Origin: Halorhabdus tiamatea SARL4B
Lineage (GTDB): Archaea > Halobacteriota > Halobacteria > Halobacteriales > Haloarculaceae
Direction of reading: 5' to 3'
DNA length: 64,000 nucleotides
NCBI RefSeq assembly: GCF_000470655.1
Contig: NC_021921.1
Coordinates: 1,612,001-1,676,000 of the forward strand
The notes beneath the pieces were generated by a model. That model ran no database searches, was not told where the DNA came from, and saw nothing but the letters and a program-made list of their open reading frames with translations. The first letter of the stretch is position 1, and each line of letters opens with the position of its first letter. Shown here piece after piece: positions 52,678-61,785 of this stretch. The position numbers and the translations under genes were made by a program.

Positions 52678-53070
52678 TCAGAGCAACTGTTCGAGTTGGC
52701 GACGTCGGCCCTGAAGGTCGACCGACGGCTCGACGCCGTCGGCGATCGACAGCCGGTCGATCACGAGCAGCGGGTCGACGCCCGCGCGTTCGACGTTCAC
52801 GAGCAGCGCCGAGATCTCCTGGCGATAGATTGCGAGCGAGGAGAGCAATCCCACGACGAGTGCCATCGGGATCGCGGCCTCGGACTCGGCGGGGAAGGCG
52901 TCGGCAATCTGCCGGAAGTCCGGTGACTCTTCTGGCGGGTCGGTGACCGGCCTGAGCTCCAGACAGCGGGGACAGATTGTCGCGCCGGGCTCGTCGCCAG
53001 GGAGGTACTCCCGCAAGTCGGCTGGAACGGCGAACGCGAGCATCCGGGTACCACACTCCGGACAGTCCAT
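52678..53070 (-). CDS. DUF6276-type zinc-ribbon protein
   Basis: 130 residues from the ATG at 53070. Two CxxC pairs, [11 protein letters not shown] at the start and TICPRCLEL at about 31-39, form a zinc ribbon. A hydrophobic segment follows ([25 protein letters not shown]), then a helical acidic end. Matches the general shape of haloarchaeal DUF6276 proteins. Function unknown. Divergent from the HARP gene. Confidence 0.65.
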   Translation of the reverse strand: MDCPECGTRMLAFAVPADLREYLPGDEPGATICPRCLELRPVTDPPEESPDFRQIADAFPAESEAAIPMALVVGLLSSLAIYRQEISALLVNVERAGVDPLLVIDRLSIADGVEPSVDLQGRRRQLEQLL

Positions 53071-53196
53071 ACCGAACGTACGCAGACCCCGGCCAAAAAG
53101 GTACGCCGTGGGGTGACCACGCCCGTCGTGGCAGGGCAGCCGGGACGGCCAGCCGTCGCCGGAGCACATTTGAGGCCGGGGTGTAAAGTGTTCACT

Positions 53197-53856
53197 ATGG
53201 CCGAACGTCCGCTGAAGCAGCGATTCGTCCTCGACACGTCGGTATTCATCACCCCGGAGATCCGGGAGGACGACGAGGACATCGAAGAGGCCGTCGACCG
53301 CCTGCTCGACCTCGTCGCGGAGGCGAAACTCGAACACAACATCTCGTGTTACATGCCGCCCTCGATCAACGACGAACTCACGACGATGCTCAGAGATCGG
53401 GACGTCAGCGCCGAGACGATCGCCAAACTCGACACCTGGGTCATCACCAAGAGCCCGGCCCAGTACGAACTCATGATCCCGGCCGAGATCGTCTACGGCT
53501 TCATCGACGAGATGAGCGAGCGGGTCAATCGAGGCCTTCGGGTTTCGGAGAAAGCCGTCCGCAAGGCCGAACAGTCTCGCGACGACTCGGAAACGGACAA
53601 CGAACACATGAGCGAGGTCGATCAGGTCATCTCGGATCTCCGGGACGAGTACCGCCGGGCACTCAGACAGGGCGTGCTCGACTCCAGGGAGGACTTCGAC
53701 CTGCTGATCCTCGCTCGCGAACTCGAGGCGGGTGTCGTCACCGAAGACACCGGTATCATCAACTGGGCCGAGGACTTCGGCCTGCGGTATCTGCGGGGAC
53801 GGTCGTTCCCCTCGCTGCTCGAGGAGTATTTAGCGGCTGGCGAACGCATCGACTGA
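53197..53856 (+). CDS. PIN-domain protein-only RNase P (HARP) / RNA ligase partner family
   Basis: 219 residues from the ATG at 53197 ([21 protein letters not shown]). Catalytic acids: D in [11 protein letters not shown] in [11 protein letters not shown] in [14 protein letters not shown] in [16 protein letters not shown]. The two-helix protrusion (about 120-150, [23 protein letters not shown]) and length are those of the family first named RNA ligase partner (UPF0278). Its Aquifex member Aq_880 is a minimal RNA-free RNase P. It probably trims tRNA 5' leaders, perhaps beside the usual RNA-containing RNase P. No RNA ligase gene adjoins. Confidence 0.8.
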   Translation: MAERPLKQRFVLDTSVFITPEIREDDEDIEEAVDRLLDLVAEAKLEHNISCYMPPSINDELTTMLRDRDVSAETIAKLDTWVITKSPAQYELMIPAEIVYGFIDEMSERVNRGLRVSEKAVRKAEQSRDDSETDNEHMSEVDQVISDLRDEYRRALRQGVLDSREDFDLLILARELEAGVVTEDTGIINWAEDFGLRYLRGRSFPSLLEEYLAAGERID

Positions 53857-53976
53857 GCGATCGTCTCGCAGGCGGGCGGTTCTCGATTTGGAATTTGACA
53901 CTCTCGGTTTCGGTCGGCGTATTATTTGCGAAAGTCATAATACCCGGAGGCCAGTGGCTCCAGTACCGACTACGCC

Positions 53977-54069
53977 ATGGGACGCCATCACGCTATGTAT
54001 CGGCTGACATACACGAACGCAGTCGTACCGGGAGATCGACTACAGCGGAGATTGCCCAGCCAGTCATGA
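53977..54069 (+). CDS. Possible upstream small ORF of the pnt operon
   Basis: 30 codons starting MGRHHAMYRLTYTNAVVPGD; its TGA overlaps the pntAA ATG (ATGA, 54066-54069). A TATA-like CATAATA (about 53935) lies 40 bases before it, so transcription would begin between the two. Coding is unproven: no homology recognised and the peptide is short. It could couple translation into pntAA. Confidence 0.25.
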   Translation: MGRHHAMYRLTYTNAVVPGDRLQRRLPSQS

Positions 54070-55403
54070 TCGTGGGCGTACCGACAGCGTCCGGCGACGA
54101 AGCCCGAGTTGCAGTGGTCCCCGGGGTCGCCGAGGATCTCCTCGAGGACGGCCACGAAGTCCTCGTCGAGGCGGGGGCCGGCGAGACTGCCGGGTTCGAC
54201 GACGACGCGTATCGCGAGGCAGGCTGTGACGTCCTCGACGACCGGGCGGCGGTGTTCGATCGCGCCGACGTCATCTTCGAGGTGGAGGCGTTGGGCGCAA
54301 TCGAGGACGGGGACGCCGAGGTGTATCGCGAGGGCCAGACCGTCATCGGGTTGCTCGGCCCCTACGAGGTCGACGACGACGTGCTGGAGACGCTGGCCGA
54401 ACGACAGGTTAGCGCGTTCGCGCTCGAACTCATCCCGCGGATCAGTCGCGCCCAGAGCATGGACGCGCTGTCGTCGATGGCCAACCTCGCGGGCTACAAG
54501 GCGACGGTGCTGGCCGCGAGCGAACTCGACAAACTCGTGCCGATGCAGATGACCGCGGCGGGAACCGTCCAGCCCGCCGACGTCTTCGTCATCGGCGCTG
54601 GCGTCGCCGGCCTCCAAGCGATCACCACCGCCGACCGACTCGGGGCGTCGGTCAGGGCCTACGACATCCGGCCCGAGGCCGCCGAGGAGATCGAGAGCGT
54701 CGGGGCCGACTTCGTCGAACTCGACGTCCACGCCGACGACGCCGCAGACGAGGAAGGCCACGCCCAGGAGATGGACGAGGAGTTCTACCGGAAACAGCGC
54801 GCCCAACTCGGCGAGGAGGTCGCCGAGGCCGACGTCGTCATCACGACGGCGGCGATCCCGGGCGGACCGGCCCCCCGGCTCGTGACCGAGGAGGCCGTCG
54901 CCGCGATGGACCACGGCTCGGTCATCGTCGACCTGGCAGCCGACGGCGGCGGCAACTGCGACGTCACCGAGGCCGACGAACGAGTCGAGTACGAAGGAGT
55001 CACCGTCTTCGGCCCGACGAACCTGCCGTCGACGCTGCCCCGGACGGCGAGCGACCTCTATGCGAACAACCTCCGGAACCTCTTCGACCTCCTGGTCGAG
55101 GAGGGCGACCTCGCGATCGACACCGACGACGAGATCGTCGACGCGACGCTGCTCACTCACGACGGGACGGTGCGCGCGCCACACGAAGACGACGGAGAGA
55201 CGGACGGAGACGATGAGACAGACGCCGGCGAGGGAGCCACGGACGCGGACGAGGCGAACGGGGACGGAACGGCCGACGAGAACGGGGACGGAACGGCCGA
55301 CGAGAACGGGGACGACACCGACGACGCTGCCGACCGAGGGGACGATGCCGAAACGAATGGAGACACACAGGACTCACCGACAGACGGAGGGAACGATGCG
55401 TAA
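54066..55403 (+). CDS. pntAA: NAD(P) transhydrogenase subunit alpha, soluble part
   Basis: 445 residues. dI domain of proton-translocating transhydrogenase: MIVGVPTASGDEARVAVVPG, LIPRISRAQSMDALSSMANLAGYKA (the RQD-loop region), VFVIGAGVAGLQAITTADRLGASV (NAD(H) Rossmann motif), and ITTAAIPGGPAPRLVTEEAV. The last 70 residues are an added Asp/Glu/Gly tail with a 24-bp tandem repeat (NGDGTADE, about 55255-55314), absent from bacterial PntA and probably a halophilic spacer. It binds NADH at the cytosolic face. Confidence 0.93.
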   Translation: MIVGVPTASGDEARVAVVPGVAEDLLEDGHEVLVEAGAGETAGFDDDAYREAGCDVLDDRAAVFDRADVIFEVEALGAIEDGDAEVYREGQTVIGLLGPYEVDDDVLETLAERQVSAFALELIPRISRAQSMDALSSMANLAGYKATVLAASELDKLVPMQMTAAGTVQPADVFVIGAGVAGLQAITTADRLGASVRAYDIRPEAAEEIESVGADFVELDVHADDAADEEGHAQEMDEEFYRKQRAQLGEEVAEADVVITTAAIPGGPAPRLVTEEAVAAMDHGSVIVDLAADGGGNCDVTEADERVEYEGVTVFGPTNLPSTLPRTASDLYANNLRNLFDLLVEEGDLAIDTDDEIVDATLLTHDGTVRAPHEDDGETDGDDETDAGEGATDADEANGDGTADENGDGTADENGDDTDDAADRGDDAETNGDTQDSPTDGGNDA

Positions 55404-55448
55404 GTCACCGCACGAGCGAGGAAGACGGCAGACAGGAGGTGAACGGCC

Positions 55449-55730
55449 GTGAGTCTCGTCACCAACCTCACGCTGTTCGTGCTCGCGGCCTTCCTGGGCT
55501 ACGAGATCATCACCCAGATCCCGACGAATCTCCACACACCGTTGATGTCCGGCGCGAACGCCATTTCGGGCATTACGCTGCTCGGCTCCGTGCTGGTCGC
55601 CGGGTCTGGCGAGACCACGCTAGCGACCGTCCTCGGCTTTCTGGCGGTCGTGATGGCGACGATCAACGTCGTCGGCGGGTATCTCGTGAGTCACTTCATG
55701 CTCGCGGAGTTCAACCAGGGTGGTCGCTGA
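55449..55730 (+). CDS. pntAB: NAD(P) transhydrogenase subunit alpha, membrane part
   Basis: 93 residues from GTG at 55449, three helices (LTLFVLAAFLGYEII, ISGITLLGSVLVAG, TVLGFLAVVMATINVVGGYLV). This is the separate membrane segment of PntA found where the alpha subunit is split in two genes. GANAISGITLLGSVLVAGS is the conserved helix with the proton path. Stop one base before the pntB ATG. Confidence 0.93.
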   Translation: MSLVTNLTLFVLAAFLGYEIITQIPTNLHTPLMSGANAISGITLLGSVLVAGSGETTLATVLGFLAVVMATINVVGGYLVSHFMLAEFNQGGR

Positions 55731-55731
55731 G

Positions 55732-57177
55732 ATGGCCGACGGTGTGCTCGGGAGTCTCCCGCCGGCGGCGATCGAACTCGCGTACCTGGTCGCGGCGGTC
55801 TTCTTTATCCAGGGATTGCGGGACATGACCCACCCGCGGACCGCCGAGCGGGGGAACAAACTCTCCGCCGGCGGGATGTTCCTGGCTGTCCTCGCGACGG
55901 TGCTTTACTTCGAGATCCTCTCGCCGCTGCTGTTGGCAGCAGCACTCCTGATCGGCGGGTCGGTCGGGGTGTGGCTCGCGGTCAGCGTCGAGACGACCGA
56001 GATGCCCCAGCTCGTCGGCCTGTTCAACGGGTTCGGCGGGGGTGCCTCGGCAGTCGTCGCCGGGGCCGAACTGGTCGACACCGTCGATCCGGCGACCACT
56101 GCGTCCCTGTCGGTCGATCTCACCGTCTCGGCGGCGATCGCCGGCATCATCGGGTCGGCAACGCTGTTCGGCAGCCTGATCGCAGCCGGCAAACTCCACG
56201 GGCTGGTCGGCGACCCACCCGTCAGCGGGAAGGCCGGCCAGGCACTCCAGGGCGTCTTCCTCGTCGGGGCCGTCGTCGCCGGCGGGTTCCTGGTGGTCCA
56301 GACCGGCCCGCTGGGCGGCGACCCGCTGTCGGCGTGGGTGCCGTCCTACTGGGTGCTCGTCCTCGGGGCGTCGCTGTTCGGTATCGTCCTGGTGTACCCG
56401 ATCGGCGGCGCGGACATGCCGGTCGTGATCGCGCTGTTGAACTCGATGTCCGGGCTCGCAGCCGCCACCACTGGGTTCGTCCTGAACAACACAGCGCTGA
56501 TCGTCGCCGGGACCCTGGTCGGCGCGGCCGGGCTCATCCTCACGTTCATCATGTGTGAGTCGATGAACCGCCCGTTGCTCGACGTCCTCTTCGGGACGAT
56601 GGGGAGCGGGGGCGACGAAGACGTCGAGGACATCTACGAGGGGTCGATTACCGAGACCTCGCCCGAAGAGGTCGAGATGCTGCTCGAAGTGGCCGAACGC
56701 GTCGTTATCGTGCCGGGCTATGGCATGGCCGTCGCCCAGGCCCAACACGCCGTCGCGGAACTCGCCGAACTTCTGACTGAAGACGGCGTCGACGTCGAGT
56801 TCGGCATTCACCCGGTCGCCGGTCGGATGCCGGGTCACATGAACGCGCTGCTGGCCGAGGCCGATGTCGACTACGAGCAGATGCGGGAACTCGAGGAGAT
56901 CAACCCGAAATTCTCCCAGACCGACCTCGTGATCGTCACCGGGGCCAACGACGTGGTCAACCCCTCGGCCAACGAGGACGAGAACAGCCCGATCGCGGGC
57001 ATGCCGGTGCTGGAAGTCTGGGACGCCGGGTCCGTCGTCGTCAACAAACGCAGCCTGAGTTCCGGCTTCGCTGGCATTCCGAATCCGCTGTTCGCCAAGG
57101 ACAACACGAGCATGCTCTTTGGCGACGCCCAGCAGTCGATGCAGGAACTCGTCAGCGCGTACAAGGAAAACCGGTAG
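55732..57177 (+). CDS. pntB: NAD(P) transhydrogenase subunit beta
   Basis: 481 residues from the ATG at 55732. N-terminal nine helices include the membrane motifs LVGLFNGFGGGASA and ADMPVVIALLNSMSGLAAATTGFVLNN (the proton-channel His is replaced by the usual Asn type). The C-terminal dIII domain binds NADPH: VVIVPGYGMAVAQAQHAVAEL, EFGIHPVAGRMPGHMNALLAEA, IVTGANDVVNPSAN, VVVNKRSLSSGFAGIPNPLF. Uses the proton gradient to make NADPH from NADH. Confidence 0.95.
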   Translation: MADGVLGSLPPAAIELAYLVAAVFFIQGLRDMTHPRTAERGNKLSAGGMFLAVLATVLYFEILSPLLLAAALLIGGSVGVWLAVSVETTEMPQLVGLFNGFGGGASAVVAGAELVDTVDPATTASLSVDLTVSAAIAGIIGSATLFGSLIAAGKLHGLVGDPPVSGKAGQALQGVFLVGAVVAGGFLVVQTGPLGGDPLSAWVPSYWVLVLGASLFGIVLVYPIGGADMPVVIALLNSMSGLAAATTGFVLNNTALIVAGTLVGAAGLILTFIMCESMNRPLLDVLFGTMGSGGDEDVEDIYEGSITETSPEEVEMLLEVAERVVIVPGYGMAVAQAQHAVAELAELLTEDGVDVEFGIHPVAGRMPGHMNALLAEADVDYEQMRELEEINPKFSQTDLVIVTGANDVVNPSANEDENSPIAGMPVLEVWDAGSVVVNKRSLSSGFAGIPNPLFAKDNTSMLFGDAQQSMQELVSAYKENR

Positions 57178-57192
57178 CGCGATCGTTTTCAC

Positions 57193-58014
57193 TTACCGAT
57201 CGATCCCGCCGGCGATCGTCGAGGCGACCCGGGCGTTCGTCCGGTGATCGATCGCTTTTGTTTCGAATATTTCACGTGCACTCGCGAGGGCCGACTCGTC
57301 GCGTTCGAACGCGAGTCCCGGATACTCGACGGCGGTCAGGACAAGCGCTTCGGGGGTTGCCGGCGCAAGTCCCCCGGGACCCTCAACAGGGTCGCCCCCG
57401 AGTAGCCGGTCGATCCGGTCGAGCCCGGCCGCCCCACTGGCGACGGCGTCGACCACCGTGACTGCCCGCCGGACGAACTGTCTGGGGAACCCATCTGCAC
57501 GGAGCGTGACGACCAGAAAGTCGCTGTCCCGGTGGATGTCGCCCGAGAGGTCCCGAACAGTGCCTGTCTCGTCGGGCGTGAAGTTGTGAAAATCGTGCTC
57601 GCCGTCGAGGGCGTCGAGTGCCTCTGTCGCCCGCGACAGCGAAGCGTCCGGGGCGTGGAGGTGATAGGTGTACTCGCGGGCGACGGCGTGGTGGGTGGCG
57701 TGGAAGTCGGCGAACGCGTCGGCACTCGCCCACGCCCGGACGTCGGCCGGCAGTTCGCTGTTGAGTGCTGCCGGGGTCAGCCACTCCGGACAGTCGAAAG
57801 CGACGGTCTGGGCGAGTGCGGAGACGCCGGCGTCCGTCCGTCCAGCGGCGGCGTAGCCGGGCGGCACGTCGTCGGCATCTCCGAGGACGTCGAGTGCCCG
57901 AAGGGCGTCGAGGATCGCGTCCGAGACGGTCCCAACGTCGGGCTGGCGCTGGAAGCCGTGGAAGGGGCGACCGTCGTAGGCGATGCGAAAGGCCCGTCTC
58001 GAAACGTCGGTCAC
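57193..58014 (-). CDS. truA: tRNA pseudouridine synthase A
   Basis: 273 residues. Starts RAFRIAYDGRPFHGFQRQPDVGTV; the catalytic Asp is in AAGRTDAGVSALAQ (about 58-70); the second conserved stretch HFHNFTPDE and FLVVTLRADGFPRQFVRRAV closes the family pattern. Makes pseudouridine 38-40 in tRNA anticodon arms. Convergent with pntB (15-base gap). Confidence 0.93.
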   Translation of the reverse strand: MTDVSRRAFRIAYDGRPFHGFQRQPDVGTVSDAILDALRALDVLGDADDVPPGYAAAGRTDAGVSALAQTVAFDCPEWLTPAALNSELPADVRAWASADAFADFHATHHAVAREYTYHLHAPDASLSRATEALDALDGEHDFHNFTPDETGTVRDLSGDIHRDSDFLVVTLRADGFPRQFVRRAVTVVDAVASGAAGLDRIDRLLGGDPVEGPGGLAPATPEALVLTAVEYPGLAFERDESALASAREIFETKAIDHRTNARVASTIAGGIDR

Positions 58015-58097
58015 GTCCCGAATTCGACGGGACAGGGCTTCGGACTTTCGGCGGCGTTCCGGGACACTTTTCGACGTTGGATGTCGAACACACGACT

Positions 58098-58766
58098 ATG
58101 AACCTCGGGTTCGACCTCGACGGCGTCCTCCTGAATTCGGCAGCCGACCTCGCCTGGCTCGACCGTGGACTCGACAACGCCCTGGCCGAACTCGACATCG
58201 AACCCACTGAGTCCAACCGACGAAAACTCTATCCGGACGCCCTGGCCGACCTCGAAGCCGTCGCCGCCGAGTTCGACGTCGAGCCGGACCGGCTGTGGGC
58301 GACACGAACGCGACACTACACCGAGTCGAAAGTCACGGCCATCCAATCCGGCGAACTCACGCCCTTCGCAGACCTCGACGCCATTGACCGACTGACCGAC
58401 GAGACGCTCTTCTGCGTGAGTAACTCCCCCCAGGACGTCGTCGAGTCGTTCCTCGAAACCACGGGCTACGACGAGGGGTTCGACGTGGCCGTCGGTCGCG
58501 GGCAGTCACGGGAAGCGCTCGACCGTCTCAAGCCCGATCCGGCCATGTTCGACCCGGTCGCCGACGCGCTTGGGGACGGTGCGTACGTCTACGTCGGGGA
58601 TCGCGACAGCGACCGCGAATTCGCGGCCCGGACCGGCATGGGCTACGTCCATCTCGATCGCCGCGAGCGGACGCTCGCCGAGGCGGTCGAGACAATCAAG
58701 GGCGGGACGTGGGAGCAACCGGCGAACGCGTCGATTGATCTGTCGCCGTCGTCGGAATCGAGGTGA
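58098..58766 (+). CDS. HAD-superfamily hydrolase
   Basis: 222 residues. HAD motif I FDLDGVLLNS (about 5-14), motif II VSNSPQD, motif III Lys in LDRLKPDPAMF, motif IV VYVGDRDSDREFAA. A helical cap lies between I and II. Phosphatase or phosphoglycolate phosphatase-like; substrate unknown. The longer open frame upstream overlaps truA antisense and is discounted. Confidence 0.85.
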   Translation: MNLGFDLDGVLLNSAADLAWLDRGLDNALAELDIEPTESNRRKLYPDALADLEAVAAEFDVEPDRLWATRTRHYTESKVTAIQSGELTPFADLDAIDRLTDETLFCVSNSPQDVVESFLETTGYDEGFDVAVGRGQSREALDRLKPDPAMFDPVADALGDGAYVYVGDRDSDREFAARTGMGYVHLDRRERTLAEAVETIKGGTWEQPANASIDLSPSSESR

Positions 58767-58800
58767 ACTGTTTTGTCGGAGGCAGGTATATCCCCAGGCA

Positions 58801-59046
58801 GTGACCGACACTGACCGGCCGAGAATCCAGTCGCGATCCCGCCGACTGCTCGCGTATCTGGGGCACAACCGCGATCAGTTGATCGTCGACGCAACCGTCT
58901 TGCTGACGTGGATCGTCGTCTCGGCGGCCGTGTTCCGCTGGCTGGCGCTCCCACAGTGGGCCCACTATCTCGTCCTGTTCGTCGGCATCGCCGTCTACGC
59001 GAAACTCACCCCGGCGTGGGAGCGACCGTATCGCAGCCTTGACTGA
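58801..59046 (+). CDS. Small membrane protein
   Basis: 81 residues from GTG at 58801. An Arg-rich head (RPRIQSRSRRLLAYLGHNRDQ) precedes two helices (LIVDATVLLTWIVVSAAVFRWLAL and YLVLFVGIAVYAKLT). No family function known. It lies 34 bases after the HAD gene and may be co-transcribed. Confidence 0.6.
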   Translation: MTDTDRPRIQSRSRRLLAYLGHNRDQLIVDATVLLTWIVVSAAVFRWLALPQWAHYLVLFVGIAVYAKLTPAWERPYRSLD

Positions 59047-59059
59047 GAGTGCGGGCTGC

Positions 59060-60313
59060 TCACACCGGCAACGGTGTGTGCCGCAACAGTGGCAACACCG
59101 TCGCCACGACCCATAGCAAGACCCCGAGGCGGACGTGACTCACCTGCTCGGGATCGCAACGTTCCGTCCGCGAACTCCCGGCGGCGATCAACCCGAGCGC
59201 GACCGCCAGCGTGCCACGGTAGACGAGCATCGAGAGCGAGAGATGTGACACACCCAGATACGAGTAATCGAGTAGCACGGCGGCCACGAACCCGAGCGAC
59301 GCGCCGGCAAAGGCCCGCGAACGGTCGAGCGGCCGGGCGAGCAGATACGTCACGACCGGGAGCCCGACGAAGAGAACAGGATAGAGCCCAAAGGCGATCA
59401 TCTTCGGTGACGTCGCGAGCGCTCCCTCGAGTTGGATACCGAGCACTCGGACCGAGAGCGTCACCGCCACGATGCCGGCGGCGAGGACGAGCGTCCGCAT
59501 GTCAGCTGTCGGAAGGCGCTCGCGAAGCTGCCGGGTTCCGGTCTGGAAGCGTCCGGACACGGCAAACAGGAGCGCAACCGGGAGGAGAGACCCCACCGTC
59601 ACACCCAGCTCACGGAAGTCGACGACGGTCATCCACCGGTCGACGGGCGACTGGCCCCCCTCGGTGGGGATCCGCCGTATTTCGAGGTCGTCCGGTCCGG
59701 CGACGAATTCGCGTTCGAGATGGGACTGTGCTTTGTCGACGCTCGTGACGACGTGTCTGCCCATGAACCAGTCCCAGTGTTCGTGATGGGCCTGCATCGC
59801 CGTCCACTCGCCGTCACCGCCGGGAGCCGTGTACGCCCGAACGTGATGGCGACTTCCGAGGTAGGTCCCGTCGTGGACCTGGTAGTCGGCAGTGAGCCAC
59901 GTCCCGTTGCCCGGCGTGCCCTCACTCACGTAGGCGTAGCGTTTCGAGCCGGTCGCGAGGTCCCACTGGACCGTCGGCCCGGTCGCCACTGCGGCAGTCG
60001 GGTCCGTGGCGACGTCACGCTCGTCGGGATCTGTCTCGTTCCAGGTACTCCGACTCCCGGCGAGCAACTGGCGTCGAACACCGGCGGGTTCACCGTAGAC
60101 GATGGCGTTGATCGCGAGCGTGGCCCGATCGAAGGCATGACCCGTGCTCGTATATGACCACAGCTGTTGATTACTGTCTTCGAGCGAGAGATACGTCGGC
60201 TCGACCGTGGACTCGCCGACGGCTTCCGTCACGACGAGCGAGCCCACCGCCCCAGCCAGGAGCACGGCTCCCAGGACGAGCAGTGCCGTCGCCGGACGGA
60301 GTTCGACCGCCAT
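59060..60313 (-). CDS. Polytopic membrane protein with extracytoplasmic domain
   Basis: 417 residues. An N-terminal anchor (ALLVLGAVLLAGAVGSLVV), then an extracytoplasmic domain of about 190 residues rich in His, Trp and Tyr (MQAHHEHWDWFMGRHVV), then six to seven helices. Several N-x-T sites lie in the outer domain. No catalytic motif recognised; could be a surface or sensory protein. It lies between the small membrane gene (convergent) and hisS (same strand). Confidence 0.55.
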   Translation of the reverse strand: MAVELRPATALLVLGAVLLAGAVGSLVVTEAVGESTVEPTYLSLEDSNQQLWSYTSTGHAFDRATLAINAIVYGEPAGVRRQLLAGSRSTWNETDPDERDVATDPTAAVATGPTVQWDLATGSKRYAYVSEGTPGNGTWLTADYQVHDGTYLGSRHHVRAYTAPGGDGEWTAMQAHHEHWDWFMGRHVVTSVDKAQSHLEREFVAGPDDLEIRRIPTEGGQSPVDRWMTVVDFRELGVTVGSLLPVALLFAVSGRFQTGTRQLRERLPTADMRTLVLAAGIVAVTLSVRVLGIQLEGALATSPKMIAFGLYPVLFVGLPVVTYLLARPLDRSRAFAGASLGFVAAVLLDYSYLGVSHLSLSMLVYRGTLAVALGLIAAGSSRTERCDPEQVSHVRLGVLLWVVATVLPLLRHTPLPV

Positions 60314-60384
60314 CGACGCGTTCTATGGTATCGACACCCAAAGAAGTGTTCGTCAGCGAACGGCCACCAGCGGACGGTGCCAGA

Positions 60385-61689
60385 TCAGGCGAGGTCGTCG
60401 TACGTCGGCCGGTCGCGGTCGCCGGGGAAATCATCGACGGGAACCTGCACCTGATCGCCGCTTCCCATATCCTTGACCGTGATCTCGTCGTTCTCGAGGT
60501 CGCGCTCGCCGACGATGACGGCCGTCTCGGCGTTGATCGAGTCGGCGTAGTCGAGTTGCCCGCCGAAGGAGCGCCCGGAGACGTCAGTCTCGACGACGTG
60601 ACCCGCCTCGCGCAACTCGCGAGCGATCCGCGCGGCGACTGGGCGTGTGTCGCCGACTTGCAGGACGTAGTAGTCCGTCGTGAGTTCCTCTTCGGGCCAG
60701 ACGCCCGCGCGCTGGAGGAGGAGGGGCAGCGTCGAGTTCATCACGCCCGGCGCGACGCCGACTGCCGGGGTCGGTTGCCCGCCGAAGCTCTCGATGAGGT
60801 CGTCGTAGCGGCCACCGCCGAAGACGGCCCGAGACACGTCGCTGACGGAGTCGAAACACTCGAAGACGACGCCCGTGTAGTAGTCGAGGCCGCGGGCGGT
60901 CTCCAGGGAGATCGTCGTGTACTGTCGGACGCCGAAGTCCTCGGCGGCGTCGAGGACCGCCTCGAGGTTCGTCACGGCGTCGGCCACGCGATCGGTGCCC
61001 GCGAAATCGGTTAGCTCGGCGAGGTCGTCAGTCGCGAGGAGTTCGTCAAAGCGCTGCGCCTGCTCGTAAGAGAGGCCGGACTCGGTCAGCAGATCGTAGT
61101 ACTCGGCCTCTTCGATCTTCGCGCTCTTGTCGACGGCCCGGATCGCGGCGCGCTGGTCGACGTCGGCGTCGAAGGCCTCCAGGAGGCCGCCGAGGATGTC
61201 CCGGTGGGAGACACGGAAGTCGAAATCGTCGGCGTCCAGCCCGAGGTTCGTCAGCGTGTCGGCGGCAAAGGCCAGAATTTCGGCGTCAGCTTCGGGTTCC
61301 TCGCTGCCGAAGATGTCGACGTTGGTCTGGTAGAACTCCCGGAAGCGACCCTGCTGGGGTTCCTCGTAGCGCCAGAAGGGGCGGGTGGAGTACCACTTGA
61401 TCGGCTTTGCCAGGGCCTGCTGTTTCTCGACGACCATCCGGGCGACGGTGGGCGTGAGTTCGGGCGTCAGCGCCACGTCGCGACCGCCCTGGTCCTCGAA
61501 GCTGTAGAGGTCCTCGGTGATCTCCTCGCCGCTCTTCTCGACGTACATCCGCGTCTCCTCGATAGCGGGCGTCGCGATCTCGCGGAACCCGTAGCGGGCG
61601 GCGGTGTCCTCGACCGTGTCGATGACCTCACGGTGGGCCGCCATCTCCGCGGGGTAGAAGTCCCGAAACCCTTTGATACCGTCGTACAT
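60385..61689 (-). CDS. hisS: Histidyl-tRNA synthetase
   Basis: 434 residues, class II. Motif 1 region (MYDGIKGFRDFYPAEM), motif 2 RPFWRYEEPQQGRFREFYQTNVDIFG, His-A LETARGLDYYTGVVFE, motif 3 GGGRYDDLIESFGG and PAVGVAPG; C-terminal anticodon domain (DYYVLQVGD...DVSGRSFGGQLDYADSINAE). Full length; monocistronic with its own upstream gap. Confidence 0.95.
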   Translation of the reverse strand: MYDGIKGFRDFYPAEMAAHREVIDTVEDTAARYGFREIATPAIEETRMYVEKSGEEITEDLYSFEDQGGRDVALTPELTPTVARMVVEKQQALAKPIKWYSTRPFWRYEEPQQGRFREFYQTNVDIFGSEEPEADAEILAFAADTLTNLGLDADDFDFRVSHRDILGGLLEAFDADVDQRAAIRAVDKSAKIEEAEYYDLLTESGLSYEQAQRFDELLATDDLAELTDFAGTDRVADAVTNLEAVLDAAEDFGVRQYTTISLETARGLDYYTGVVFECFDSVSDVSRAVFGGGRYDDLIESFGGQPTPAVGVAPGVMNSTLPLLLQRAGVWPEEELTTDYYVLQVGDTRPVAARIARELREAGHVVETDVSGRSFGGQLDYADSINAETAVIVGERDLENDEITVKDMGSGDQVQVPVDDFPGDRDRPTYDDLA

Positions 61690-61785
61690 ACCCCTGCGTT
61701 CGGCCAGCGGGCGTTTGAACCCTTCCTTCCGGTCGCGTCGGAGAATAGTGTTCAGAAACGCATCGTTGCGTAAATTCGGCCTTCG

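Noticed and set aside
54000..57192. Long minus-strand frames (over 390 and 490 codons) antisense to the pnt genes
   Set aside because: Charged low-complexity translation with no membrane pattern; pnt genes on the plus strand are certain.
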